DNA of 64,000 nucleotides from DASRLE01 sp963825315 (GCA_963825315.1 CAWGST010000001.1:310001-374000), one strand, 5' to 3'; positions 36,971-44,636 are shown, counted from the stretch's first letter. Notes: generated by a model from the letters alone, not told the origin. Numbers and translations are program-made.

Positions 36971-37429
36971 TCAAACCCCGCACGAGACAGGCTGCCCTTC
37001 GAGCAAATCGGCCATTTCGCAAAGGCCCTGGTAATACTCTTCCCTGGTAATTCCCAGCGCCGCGGCGCCAAAAACCTCCGCGTCATCGGACGACGCGAAT
37101 TCCCCATAGTTGACAACAACCAATTGATAGAGCGCCAGGTGCGCAACCCGGTCCATCTGCGTCATGAACAGCGGATGGATGTGTATCACAAATCCGTCTT
37201 CCGGCTTGTCGCTGTTTGGCTTTGGCCAGGCGCACTCTCCCTTTTGGAGCGGGCCGGGGTCAAATGCGACCTTGCAGGGGTATCGGACGCAGGCGCGGTC
37301 TTCGAGGATGCGCTGTAATTCGTTCCAGCCAATGCGAGGTCCGTACTTTTCAAATATCTCCGCGCCCCTGGCGGCCACATGCGCGCTCAAGGATTGTTTG
37401 GCATCATCGGCTGTAAGTGTTTTTGACAT
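36971..37429 (-). CDS. Unrecognised soluble protein encoded after the NrfD-cNMP gene
   Basis: The 152-residue product starts MSKTLTADDAKQSLSAHVAA and has no signal peptide or membrane helix. I do not know the family. Notable features are five cysteines, a KYGPRIGWNELQRILED segment and an IHIHPLFM segment followed by long helices. As written it is in one frame with the upstream NrfD gene; in the neighbouring frame a TAA at 37441-37443 ends NrfD a dozen bases before this ATG, so two genes are more likely. Its place as the last gene of the module suggests an accessory or assembly role. Confidence 0.6.
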   Translation of the reverse strand: MSKTLTADDAKQSLSAHVAARGAEIFEKYGPRIGWNELQRILEDRACVRYPCKVAFDPGPLQKGECAWPKPNSDKPEDGFVIHIHPLFMTQMDRVAHLALYQLVVVNYGEFASSDDAEVFGAAALGITREEYYQGLCEMADLLEGQPVSCGV

Positions 37430-37440
37430 TGGATCGGCTG

Positions 37441-39184
37441 TTAACTCACCAGCGAGGCAGCAGCGGACCGCCGCACCGCCCGATTGATCCGGCGTGCTTT
37501 CGTTCTCCCTGGACAATCGTCCCTGGAGAATCGGCACGGACATCCGGAGAAAAATCGTGTAGCAGAGCAGGCCGAAGGCCCAGATGCCAAAGCAAACCAG
37601 CGTCTCATTGAGGGAAGGCCGGTATTCCATGATTTCGCCCAGGGGCGTTGGAATGAAGCCGGGGACAACCAACCCCATTCCCTTTTCGATCCAGATGCCA
37701 ACAATACACAGGACGCACGTCAGGTTGAGCCATTTCAGGCTGCGGCTGACGGGCAGCACCAGCAACACCATCGCCACCAGGTTGAACGCGATGGCCGTCC
37801 AAATCCAGGGCACCAGCGCGTGATGATGCCGAAGCCCGACGAATAGATATTTCGACGACACAACATGCAGGTTGCCCGAATAGAACTCCTTGAAGACTTC
37901 GTTGGCGAGCAGGAAGACATTGATGAGCATGGAAACTTGCACGATGCTGCGCAGGGTCATCAGGGCGCGATCGGTGATCAGGAGCCGCTCGGACATTCGG
38001 GACCGGACGATTTTGTTGACTTGGGGGGATTTCATCAGCAGCCGCAGGGCGTCGGCGGAGAGGCTGAGAACGAGGCTGGGTACTTCGGCAAAAGCAGTGG
38101 CCGTGCGCGGCGTGGCATTGAGAGCCGTGATTTCTCCGATCTGTTCGCCCGGCCCAGCCGTGCGCGTAATCCGAAAACGGCCCCCCTCCTCCCTTTTCAC
38201 CACCACGCAGCCGCGCAAGATAAAAAAGGCCCTGTCCTCAACTTTTCCCTGGCGCAAAAGAACGTCGCCTGGCTGAACCTCCAAGACATCCGCCATGGGA
38301 AGAAGTTGCTGGCGGGTTTCCATCGGCACCGAGCCTATTTCGGGAAGATAGCGTGTCAGCAAGGCGAAATCGTCGAGAGTGGCGGCGCGGCGTTTTGATG
38401 GCGCCAAAGGCCCACTGTCGGCCGCGAGCGCGTCTGCGCCGGGGGAAGCCGAAGAGGTGACGCGCCGGACGACCTGCATGGCGAGGATGATGAGAGCCGG
38501 GCCCGCAGTAAAGGCGGAGGCCAGGAAACGAGGCCCCACGATCGAGGAATTCCAAAATGGCCGCCCGCCCAGGCCCACATAGAGAAACGCCGTGACCGTG
38601 TGGATCGAGACCGCCCAGACGATGGCGATGAAAACGAACGGAATGTAAAACCATTTGCCGGGTTTGGTCTTTCGATAGCGGCAGTAAAGCAGATAGCCGC
38701 AAATATAGACATTGAGCAGGAGGTAGCCGTTGAGCACAATGACGTCCCAACTGAGCATGGATTTGGGAAAGTTGAACTGCCCGATTCCAGGGATCAAATG
38801 CCAGAAACGATCCGGCCGCCCCAAGTCAACGGTCACAAAGGCCAGGCACATCAGGATCGCCGCCACCGCGAGGAGTTCTCCGAAGATGACCAAGTCATGC
38901 AAGTCCTCATTCTTATAAATATAAACGGGAATGACCATCATGACCGCCGCCGCCGCCACGCCCACGAGGAAGGTGAAGTTGGCGATGTAAACACCCCACG
39001 AAACTTCGTCGCTCATCCCGGTGACGATCAGGCCGTGCGCAAACTGCCGGCAATAGGCGTTGAGGCCGAGCAGGCAGATCACTGTCAGCAGGCCAATCCA
39101 CGCGTAGTAACGCCAGTCGCCAACAAAGGCGAGGCGCGCGCAACGCCTGAGAAAAACAAAATAGTTCCGAATCGCGCGCCTCAT
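37441..39184 (-). CDS. NrfD/DsrP-type membrane subunit with an inserted cyclic-nucleotide-binding domain
   Basis: The first 240 residues hold about six membrane helices of an NrfD-family protein (EVSWGVYIANFTFLVGVAAA; TVDLGRPDRFWHL). At about residues 275-400 there is a soluble cNMP-binding/CAP-like domain: LEVQPGDVLLRQG, FFILRGCVVVKREEGG and a phosphate-cassette-like IGEITALNATPRTATAFA. The NrfD fold then resumes with four more helices, including GMGLVVPGFIPTPLGEIMEY, a stretch like DsrP. A sensor domain interrupting NrfD is unusual and suggests ligand control of quinone-linked electron flow. The frame is continuous through the insert. The start overlaps the Fe-S gene's stop; the 3' end is inferred from the adjacent frame. 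Confidence 0.85.
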
Positions 39185-40152
39185 ACGTCAAAGTAGTAGA
39201 AGAATCGCGGCGACGTGCCCATTTCCTCCTTGAGCTGGATGAAAACACGCTTGCTTCTGAGGATATAGGAGACCTCGCTGTTGGGGTCGAGTATGTTGCC
39301 GAACTTGCGCGCGCCGGCGGGGCAGACCTCCAGGCACGCCGGATAACGGCCAACTCGCGTGCGCTGGATGCAAAAGTGGCATTTTTCCATGACTCCCTGG
39401 CGCCGGGGGCGGTTGCCCAGATAAGCCATGTCGGGGTTGAGGCGTTCCTTTGGAATGGACGGCTTGGTGAAGTTAAATCGCCGCGCCCAATAAGGGCACG
39501 CCGCTTCGCAATAGCGACAGCCAATGCACCAATCATAATCAATCACGGTGATCCCGTCGGTTTCCTGCCACGTCGCGTGAACCGGGCAAACCTTGACGCA
39601 CGGCGGATTCTTGCATTGCTGGCACTGCACCGGCATGTAGAAGTAGCCCTTCTCCGGCACGGAATCCGGCGCATAGAAGTGCTCGGCTTTGTCAATGTCC
39701 AGCGAGCCGTCGGGCAGCCGGAGAACGCGGATGTATTGAATTTCCGGATCGCGCGACTCGTTGTTCTCCGCCACGCAGGCGTGGACGCATTTGCGGCATC
39801 CGATGCAGCGGGTGAGATTCAGGCAATAGACGAATTCGACGCCGTCCATGGGCTTCAAATCCCGCACATGCGGACGCAAGCCATACTGCTGTTCCACTTC
39901 GTCCTCGATCCGTTTCAAAACTTTGGCCATGTCCTGCGGCGTCATCTCTTTGTAATACTTCTGCAGGAACCGCTGCATGGTGGGAAAATCGTTCATTTCC
40001 AGCAGCGGCTTCAGACTCGCGGCCAGCGCGGCCAACCCCGTCGTCAGCACGGCGGAAGTGCGGAGGAAGCTGCGCCGCCCCATCGCGTTTGCCGGCGGCG
40101 CTGGATACCTGGCTGGAGACGACGGTGGTTTGTCCATATCATTCTTGTCCAT
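39181..40152 (-). CDS. Tat-exported four-cluster ferredoxin subunit, NrfC/HybA/DsrO type
   Basis: The chosen ATG at 40152 has an AGGA site just upstream. The product of 323 residues has a twin-arginine signal, GRRSFLRTSAVLTTGLAALA, after a proline-rich start. Four [4Fe-4S] motifs follow: CIGCRKCVHACVAEN, CQQCKNPPCVKVCPVHAT, CIGCRYCEAACPYW and CHFCIQRTRVGRYPACLEVC. It is the partner of the NrfD-cNMP protein, whose start overlaps this stop. In the sequence as given it is in one frame with the upstream tetrahaem cytochrome; a TGA in the neighbouring frame just before this ATG argues for separate genes. Confidence 0.85.
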   Translation of the reverse strand: MDKNDMDKPPSSPARYPAPPANAMGRRSFLRTSAVLTTGLAALAASLKPLLEMNDFPTMQRFLQKYYKEMTPQDMAKVLKRIEDEVEQQYGLRPHVRDLKPMDGVEFVYCLNLTRCIGCRKCVHACVAENNESRDPEIQYIRVLRLPDGSLDIDKAEHFYAPDSVPEKGYFYMPVQCQQCKNPPCVKVCPVHATWQETDGITVIDYDWCIGCRYCEAACPYWARRFNFTKPSIPKERLNPDMAYLGNRPRRQGVMEKCHFCIQRTRVGRYPACLEVCPAGARKFGNILDPNSEVSYILRSKRVFIQLKEEMGTSPRFFYYFDV

Positions 40153-40153
40153 A

Positions 40154-40797
40154 TCATTCCTGGCCGGTCTGCGGACCGGTTGCGCGCCAATCTCCCTCAA
40201 TGGATGCGGGCCGGGCGCGGGCATTCGCGAAGGAAACCGGGGTGAATGAGGGTTGTGGCAGTTCACGCAGGCCTTTCGCTCAATCAGGCCCTTGCTTCGG
40301 TCCCAATACCCGCTGGTCCGGCCATGCGCGCCAGCCTCCCAGTCCCGATAAGTCGGCCCGTGGCAACTGCCGCACAATTTGGGGCTGTCCTCGAATTTCA
40401 ACTCCCGCCCGTCCCTGGGCTGGAGCAGGACGAGATTGGTCTCGTTGTGACAGTTAAAACAGTTGTTGTTGCGGCCGTGCTGTCCGTGCCCCATCACAAT
40501 ATCGGCGTGCTCCTTCGCCACGATGATGTTCCCGTTGGTGTCCAGGCGCAGCGGCGGGGGTTTCTTCTTGTCATGACAGGCATAGCAGTCAAAATCCGAC
40601 AGATCCTCCCCTGCCCGAACCAAGTCCGCGTAGGACTTCCGGGTGGTTGACCTGTCAAGAAAATTTGTGTCCACCAGCGGGATCGCGGGGCGCCTCCACT
40701 CCGCTTCGCCCGAACCCGACAGAAATCCGACCGTGAGCGCCGAGAAGGCCGCACACAGAGCGGCGAGGGTGATGCCGGTCTTGGCGTTGGGTGTCAT
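40154..40797 (-). CDS. Tetrahaem cytochrome c of the first NrfD module
   Basis: An N-terminal signal/anchor (GITLAALCAAFSALTVGFL) is followed by four haem sites: CYACH, CFNCH, CGSCH and CVNCH, over about 190 residues. The protein plays the same part as the tetrahaem cytochrome at 36183-36642 and stands first in its module. The end given is the TGA in the next frame (40154-40156), assuming a one-base error in the last 30 codons; read literally the frame continues into the ferredoxin subunit, making a cytochrome-ferredoxin fusion. A twin-arginine signal in the middle of a fused protein would be hard to explain. Confidence 0.78.
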
Positions 40798-40863
40798 GGC
40801 CGCGTGTTCAGGAGCGCGACCGTCCCGGTCGCATCCGTCGGCGTCCCGCCGAGGGAATTCCGG

Positions 40864-41193
40864 CTATTTCTTGAACGCGCGAACCTTGGCGACGAGCGCC
40901 TTGATATCGTCGTCCGTCAAATCTTCGGCGGGTTTCATCCTGGTCTTGTCCCCGTCTTTGATGCCCTCCTTGATGGCCTTGGTCGCCTTCTCATCGGTGA
41001 AGGAAGCTTGATATTTGGCGTCGGTGAAGTCCTTTATTTCCAATTTCTTGCCCATTTTCGTGTTACCCGTGCCATCGGCGCCGTGGCATTTCTGGCAGCT
41101 CTTCTCCCAGATCGCGTTGGCGTCGGCGGCGGTCAGGGCCGCGGTGCTTGCCGCCAGGGCAAGAATTGTCAGATAGAATTTTGTTCGTTTCAT
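40864..41193 (-). CDS. Small periplasmic class I cytochrome c
   Basis: From the ATG at 41193 the 109-residue product has a signal peptide (MKRTKFYLTILALAASTAAL), the haem site CQKCH and a distal methionine in TRMKPAEDLTDDDIKALVAKVR. It is clearly a paralogue of the protein at 33706-34032. The open frame extends 39 codons upstream without similarity. It is the first gene of the minus-strand respiratory cluster and may shuttle electrons between its modules. Confidence 0.88.
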   Translation of the reverse strand: MKRTKFYLTILALAASTAALTAADANAIWEKSCQKCHGADGTGNTKMGKKLEIKDFTDAKYQASFTDEKATKAIKEGIKDGDKTRMKPAEDLTDDDIKALVAKVRAFKK

Positions 41194-41475
41194 AGTTTTC
41201 AATGTTTCATTTGCATTATGGCCATGCCCGGCTGGCGCGGGCCGGACTCCGGCCCCTGTTGCCAGCGAAGTCTCGTTTTTTCCGGTGGCCCCGGCATGAC
41301 TCGTTTTCATTCGTAACCACGATGGCCGGGGCCTATTGTCCGTGCTGCCCCTGAATTGTCAATTGCTTGCCCTTTTTTGGCACTCACCGGTTGCAATCGC
41401 TCCCAAAAGCGGTGTGAAGCGGCCTTATTTTGTTGTTCGCAAAGACAAAAGGGCGCATCTAATACGGTTTTCCAT

Positions 41476-41526
41476 AACTGGTCAACTACCAGGCGCAGCG
41501 GCTGTTGCCTGCAGCGATTTGTTAGC
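41476..41526 (-). repeat. attC-like recombination site after the first acetyltransferase gene
   Basis: Read on the minus strand the site begins GCTAAC, continues CGCTGCAGGC (a possible L box), holds a GCCTG/CAGGC pair and ends in a GTTGAC-like box. It is aligned with the clearer site at 42067-42121 (same GCTAAC and CGCTGCAG spacing). The 3' end of the acetyltransferase frame runs into it. The right-hand core departs from GTTAGC, so it may be decayed. Confidence 0.5.
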
Positions 41527-42024
41527 TGCCAGGATCAATTGTAGATACACTGCGTCGAACCATTGGTTGAATTTCCGGCCAACTTGGTGCAGGTGCGCAA
41601 CTTCCTGAAACCCGAACTTCTCGTGCAGCCGGAGGCTGGGGCTCTGGTCTGCGGAGATGTTCGCAAGGATGGAACGAAGTCCCTTTCGCCGGGCGGCGTC
41701 AATCAATTCTGTGAGGAGCCGGCTCCCAATGCCCTGACGGTGGAAATCATGATGCACATAGATGGAGTCTTCCAGTGTGCCGGCAATGGTGTAGGCGGTT
41801 CGGAATGACGAGAGCGCACCCCAGCCAACGATACGCCCGCCGCATTCGGCAACCAGAATGGGCATCGCTTCGCCGTGTTCCTCATACCAAGCCTTGCGTT
41901 CAACCTCGGAGCAAGGGGTCGTCGTCCACACGCAGGTTGAGTGAGCCACGTAATAATTGAAGATCGCATTGATTTCGGTGAGGTCGGCAGGTTTGGCCGC
42001 ACGGATGATGATGTTGTCTGTCAT
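41482..42024 (-). CDS. GNAT N-acetyltransferase, phosphinothricin-acetyltransferase-like
   Basis: From ATG 42024, preceded by GGAGA, the 180-residue product has the pattern of the PAT-like GNAT group: IIIRAAKPADLTEINAIFNY at the start, GWGALSSFRTAYTIAGTLED, and the acetyl-CoA loop HRQGIGSRLLTELID followed by LHEKFGFQEVAHLHQVGRKF. It would acetylate the amine of a small molecule, possibly a phosphinothricin-like or methionine-sulfone-like compound. The last dozen residues come from the attC-like site, as is common in gene cassettes. It is flanked on both sides by cassette boundary sequences. Confidence 0.85.
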   Translation of the reverse strand: MTDNIIIRAAKPADLTEINAIFNYYVAHSTCVWTTTPCSEVERKAWYEEHGEAMPILVAECGGRIVGWGALSSFRTAYTIAGTLEDSIYVHHDFHRQGIGSRLLTELIDAARRKGLRSILANISADQSPSLRLHEKFGFQEVAHLHQVGRKFNQWFDAVYLQLILAANKSLQATAAAPGS

Positions 42025-42066
42025 TGACTCTCCACTTATTAAATCATGCAACATTCGTCGGTGGCA

Positions 42067-42121
42067 GCTAACAAATAGCTCAGCCGCCGGCGGAGCCGGT
42101 CGGCTGCAGCGGCGGGTTAGC
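42067..42121 (-). repeat. attC-like cassette recombination site
   Basis: This 55-base site has GCTAAC at one end and GTTAGC at the other, a pair of L-box-like arms (AGCTCAGCCG and CGGCTGCAGC) that match except for one extra base, and a CCGGC-GGA-GCCGG tip. Outer core pair, inner boxes with a bulged base and a short tip is the layout of integron attC sites. It lies exactly between the two acetyltransferase genes, overlapping the 3' end of the second. Confidence 0.6.
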
Positions 42122-42673
42122 AGGCGCGTCCACAACCTGGGGACGCAGCAATGCGTAGGCATAAAAATCGCGTGGAACCCCCCGGCACAGCCGATACCCA
42201 CGCAAGCAGCCCTCGCGCTCGAAACCGCACTTCTCCAGTACGCGAACGGAGGCAGCATTCTCAACCCAGACGACAGCCTCGATGCGCCGGATGGCCGAAT
42301 CGGTGAACGCCCACCTCACCGCGCGCCCGACGGCCCAAGTTGCCAAGCCTCGGCCCCAAAGCGCCGGATTGATCTCGTAGCCGAGCTCGGCGACACGATG
42401 CTTGGGGTCGATTCGATGGAATCCACACGTTCCGAGAAGCGCGCCTTCACCTTGCACTCCCGCGACCGCCCACCGCCGAGCCACCCCGGCACGCTCGTTC
42501 GCCAGCCATTTGGTGAGGAGCGCTCTCGTCCCTTCCAGGTCGAGGACATCGTAGCTCGTCGGTTCGTAAACGCGCGGATCGGAGAGGATATATTGGAGGT
42601 CGGGCGCGTCCTCCTCGCGGATTGGGCGAAGCTGCGCCGTGCCAAGTTCGAGTGCGGTGCGGGTTTCCGACAT
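42080..42673 (-). CDS. GNAT N-acetyltransferase, RimJ/RimL type
   Basis: The 197-residue product starts MSETRTALELGTAQLRPIRE and shows the RimJ/RimL-like order: LLGTCGFHRIDPKHRVAELG, then EINPALWGRGLATWAVGRAV (acetyl-CoA site) and the late VWVENAASVRVLEKCGFERE. Such enzymes acetylate protein N-termini or small molecules. Its ATG lies ten bases after a GTTAGC core and its stop lies inside the attC-like site, so it fills one whole cassette. It is not closely similar to the neighbouring acetyltransferase. Confidence 0.85.
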   Translation of the reverse strand: MSETRTALELGTAQLRPIREEDAPDLQYILSDPRVYEPTSYDVLDLEGTRALLTKWLANERAGVARRWAVAGVQGEGALLGTCGFHRIDPKHRVAELGYEINPALWGRGLATWAVGRAVRWAFTDSAIRRIEAVVWVENAASVRVLEKCGFEREGCLRGYRLCRGVPRDFYAYALLRPQVVDAPANPPLQPTGSAGG

Positions 42674-42683
42674 GTTGTGCCCT

Positions 42684-42719
42684 GCTAACAATTAATATAC
42701 AACAGGTTGTTTGTATATT
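42684..42719 (-). promoter_or_regulatory. Cassette boundary core and adjacent inverted repeat
   Basis: GTTAGC (minus strand; 42684-42689) stands just upstream of the acetyltransferase start, like the core site at the head of a cassette. Next to it, AATATACAA (42694-42702) and TTGTATATT (42711-42719) form a perfect nine-base inverted repeat in A/T-rich sequence, a possible operator or promoter region for the cassettes. Confidence 0.45.
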
Positions 42720-43248
42720 GTAGTGGTTAAATGAATGCCGACGAGTATTGCGCCGGCTTACAAAAGTTGTTCGACACAAACATCTTGCACTCGCCACGGA
42801 GCACACCTGCTTCGCAGGATTGAGTCGATATTGCGACTCCCTCAAAGGGCTTTCCGTGCATTTGCCAAGCGAACATGAATTTAACCGTTTTCTGACCTCT
42901 CTCTAGCCAGGAAGAATGGGCCCGCCGCCTCCCAAAATCAAGCTTCTAATGCGATCGGATCACACGATCACACTCTCGGTCAGGAAGGCGGGCGCGGTGT
43001 TTCGATCCGCCCAACCAACTCCTGCATATAAGTCCATTCCCTCGTTTAAGCCGGCCAAACCGCCATCATTTATCGTGAGCGGTCTCATTCGTGGTTATCA
43101 TTCCTTTTCAGAACTTTGCAGGCGTCAGTTCCGGGCATGTCAACATTTTGTCTGCCGCGCCCCGCCCATTTTTGTCAATCACCCACTGGCCTTTTCTGTG
43201 GCGGGTTGAGGCCAGAAGGTGTCGGCCGCTTCGCAATAGCCTGCGCAT
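42720..43248. repeat. Non-coding accessory stretch with a GTCAGTTCC...ACATTTTG repeat
   Basis: No gene is supported. At 43124-43156 lies a copy of a dispersed unit, GTCAGTTCC followed by GGCATGTCAACATTTTGTCTGCC, and at about 43090-43118 a TTCGTGG...CCTTTTCAGAACTT segment that recurs at 44411-44440. The remainder shows no structure I can name. Confidence 0.4.
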
Positions 43249-43467
43249 TCAAGCCGCTACAGGCTCGTGTTTCAAGAGGAGAATTTCGCTTCGCTTCAGT
43301 TCGGCAAGCCCAAAGGTGTGTCCGGTAGGATCAAGAAACTCCACTTCCACTGCGTCGGGAGAAAAGACTTCGACTACTGTGCCGACATGCCCGGCACCCA
43401 AGCCGTCCGCCGGCTTATCCACCAGCAACGCCACGACATCCAAAAGTTTAACCGGTTCTTCTCGCAT
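43249..43467 (-). CDS. DUF4926 domain protein
   Basis: The 72-residue product matches the small DUF4926 family: KLLDVVALLVDKPADGLGAG, GHVGTVVEVFSPDAVEVEFL and a final ELKRSEILLL. These SH3-like beta proteins are often coded next to DUF6883 or other small accessory proteins, sometimes proposed as toxin-antitoxin pairs; no such partner is seen here. No good ribosome site precedes the ATG. Confidence 0.72.
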   Translation of the reverse strand: MREEPVKLLDVVALLVDKPADGLGAGHVGTVVEVFSPDAVEVEFLDPTGHTFGLAELKRSEILLLKHEPVAA

Positions 43468-43532
43468 TCAGTTCAAAGATTTTATAACACATAACAAGTG
43501 ACAAGGCGAGGAATATTTTCAGCCGAAAACGG

Positions 43533-43586
43533 GTCAGTTCCTCACATGGCTACATTTTGTCTGCCACCCCCGCCCGCTCTGTCCAC
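43533..43586. repeat. Copy of the GTCAGTTCC...ACATTTTGTCTGCC dispersed repeat
   Basis: This copy reads GTCAGTTCCTCACATGGC, then TACATTTTGTCTGCC and CGCCCGCTCTGTCCAC. Related copies or pieces are at 43124-43156, 44107-44137, 44229-44258 and 36893-36920. No transposase gene is present; it may be the trace of a non-autonomous mobile element. Confidence 0.5.
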
Positions 43587-43608
43587 CCCGTTTAAGAGAT
43601 GGCGAAAT

Positions 43609-43769
43609 TACTCGCCAACCGTAGCCAGGAGTCTTTTTTCCAAGGCGGGGTTGACAAAGAAGCGGGCCTCCGCCCGGAGTTTACGGATCTCAGCAGCGAG
43701 CGATGCGATTTGTCCCGCCTGTTTTGCCCAACGCAGTATGCCAAGCACACCCGCGTGCGTTAAACCAAG
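43609..43769 (-). pseudogene. 3' remnant of a DUF3368 PIN-like toxin gene
   Basis: In a frame next to the antitoxin end, codons read LGLTHAGVLGILRWAKQAGQ then IASLAAEIRKLRAEARFFVN and PALEKRLLATVGE before a stop. This follows the end of DUF3368 proteins (GTLGxLLxAKxxGxI...LxxxGFxxxxxLxxxVLxxAGE), the partners of UPF0175 antitoxins. About 100 N-terminal codons with the PIN acidic residues are gone, and no start codon remains in place. Confidence 0.6.
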
Positions 43770-44038
43770 CTGAGTTGCCTTGAATCATGACCACCAGCAT
43801 AACGGAGGTCAGCGTCCAGGTCTTCCAGGGAATAATGGCGGGGAATGTTGCGCTCAGCCAACTGCACACCAAAGGCATATTGGTCGAGCTTGGCCATGCG
43901 AGCGCCCTGGCCGAGCGTCAGCCAGCCGGAGGCGTAAAAACGGCAGGCCAGTTCGATCTGCATGTGGCGCTCGCGTTCGCCCGGCCCGAGCGGCAGGGTC
44001 GCAAGGGCTTGCTCGTCCAAATCAAGTGTGACACTCAT
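43760..44038 (-). CDS. UPF0175-family antitoxin-like protein
   Basis: The 92-residue product has the UPF0175 pattern: LPLGPGERERHMQIELACRF, YASGWLTLGQGARMAKLDQY and FGVQLAERNIPRHYSLEDLD. These helix-turn-helix proteins pair with DUF3368 PIN-like toxins. The end after RYAGG differs from relatives and runs into the toxin remnant, so the same deletion may have altered its last residues. The ATG is followed by a typical MSVTLDLDEQALA start. Confidence 0.78.
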   Translation of the reverse strand: MSVTLDLDEQALATLPLGPGERERHMQIELACRFYASGWLTLGQGARMAKLDQYAFGVQLAERNIPRHYSLEDLDADLRYAGGHDSRQLSLV

Positions 44039-44326
44039 AAAGTTTGCCTTTCGACTTCCATACTAATACTAACACGAATCGTTGGCATGGCAACAGCCGT
44101 CCAAGTTATCAGTTCCGAGCATATCAACATTTTGATAATCCGGACTCATGAAAACCTCGGAATGACGGATTGTTCGATTCCCGGCGGACGCCGCGCTTCA
44201 TCGGGTGATTTTTGCGCCATGCCAGGAGAATGCCGCGCCCCGCCCGCTCTGTCCACCAACAAATCCGCCGCCGCCAAAGCCTGAGGAGATGAAACGCGGG
44301 CGCTATGAGCACAAGGACCAGAATTC

Positions 44327-44422
44327 TTAACCACGAACCACGCCAAATACGCGAAAATGACTCTCGATCTGGGTCCCCTGAAAGCATTCAGAGTTCGTGT
44401 ATTTCGCGTGGTTCGTGGTTAA
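44327..44422. repeat. Long inverted repeat with 30-base arms
   Basis: Left arm 44327-44356 (starts TTAACCACGAACCACG) and right arm 44393-44422 (ends CGTGGTTCGTGGTTAA) pair with only a few mismatches across a 36-base loop. The unit AACCACGAAATACGCGAA is a common intergenic repeat in Verrucomicrobia and other environmental genomes. The surrounding 44039-44636 holds no supported gene. Confidence 0.65.
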
Positions 44423-44636
44423 AATCCCTTTTCAGAACTTCGCATTATTCGCAAGTCTTTGGCGTTCATCAAATTCTTTAAAGACATTTCTGCTTCCCCA
44501 ATTTCAGCGTTTTTGTAAATACTAGTTTCAGCCTTCTTTTGTAAGCGCCTTGCTGACAACATGTTGTGACTATTCAAAATGCGGAAAATTTCACGGTTTT
44601 TTTCGGGGCGGATTTTCTTGAGAAAATTAAAACTTT

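Noticed and set aside
30041..41193. Alternative complex III (Act complex)
   Set aside because: The large ActB with a molybdopterin-like domain and the ActD and ActF subunits are missing; each module has only a small ferredoxin-like Fe-S subunit.
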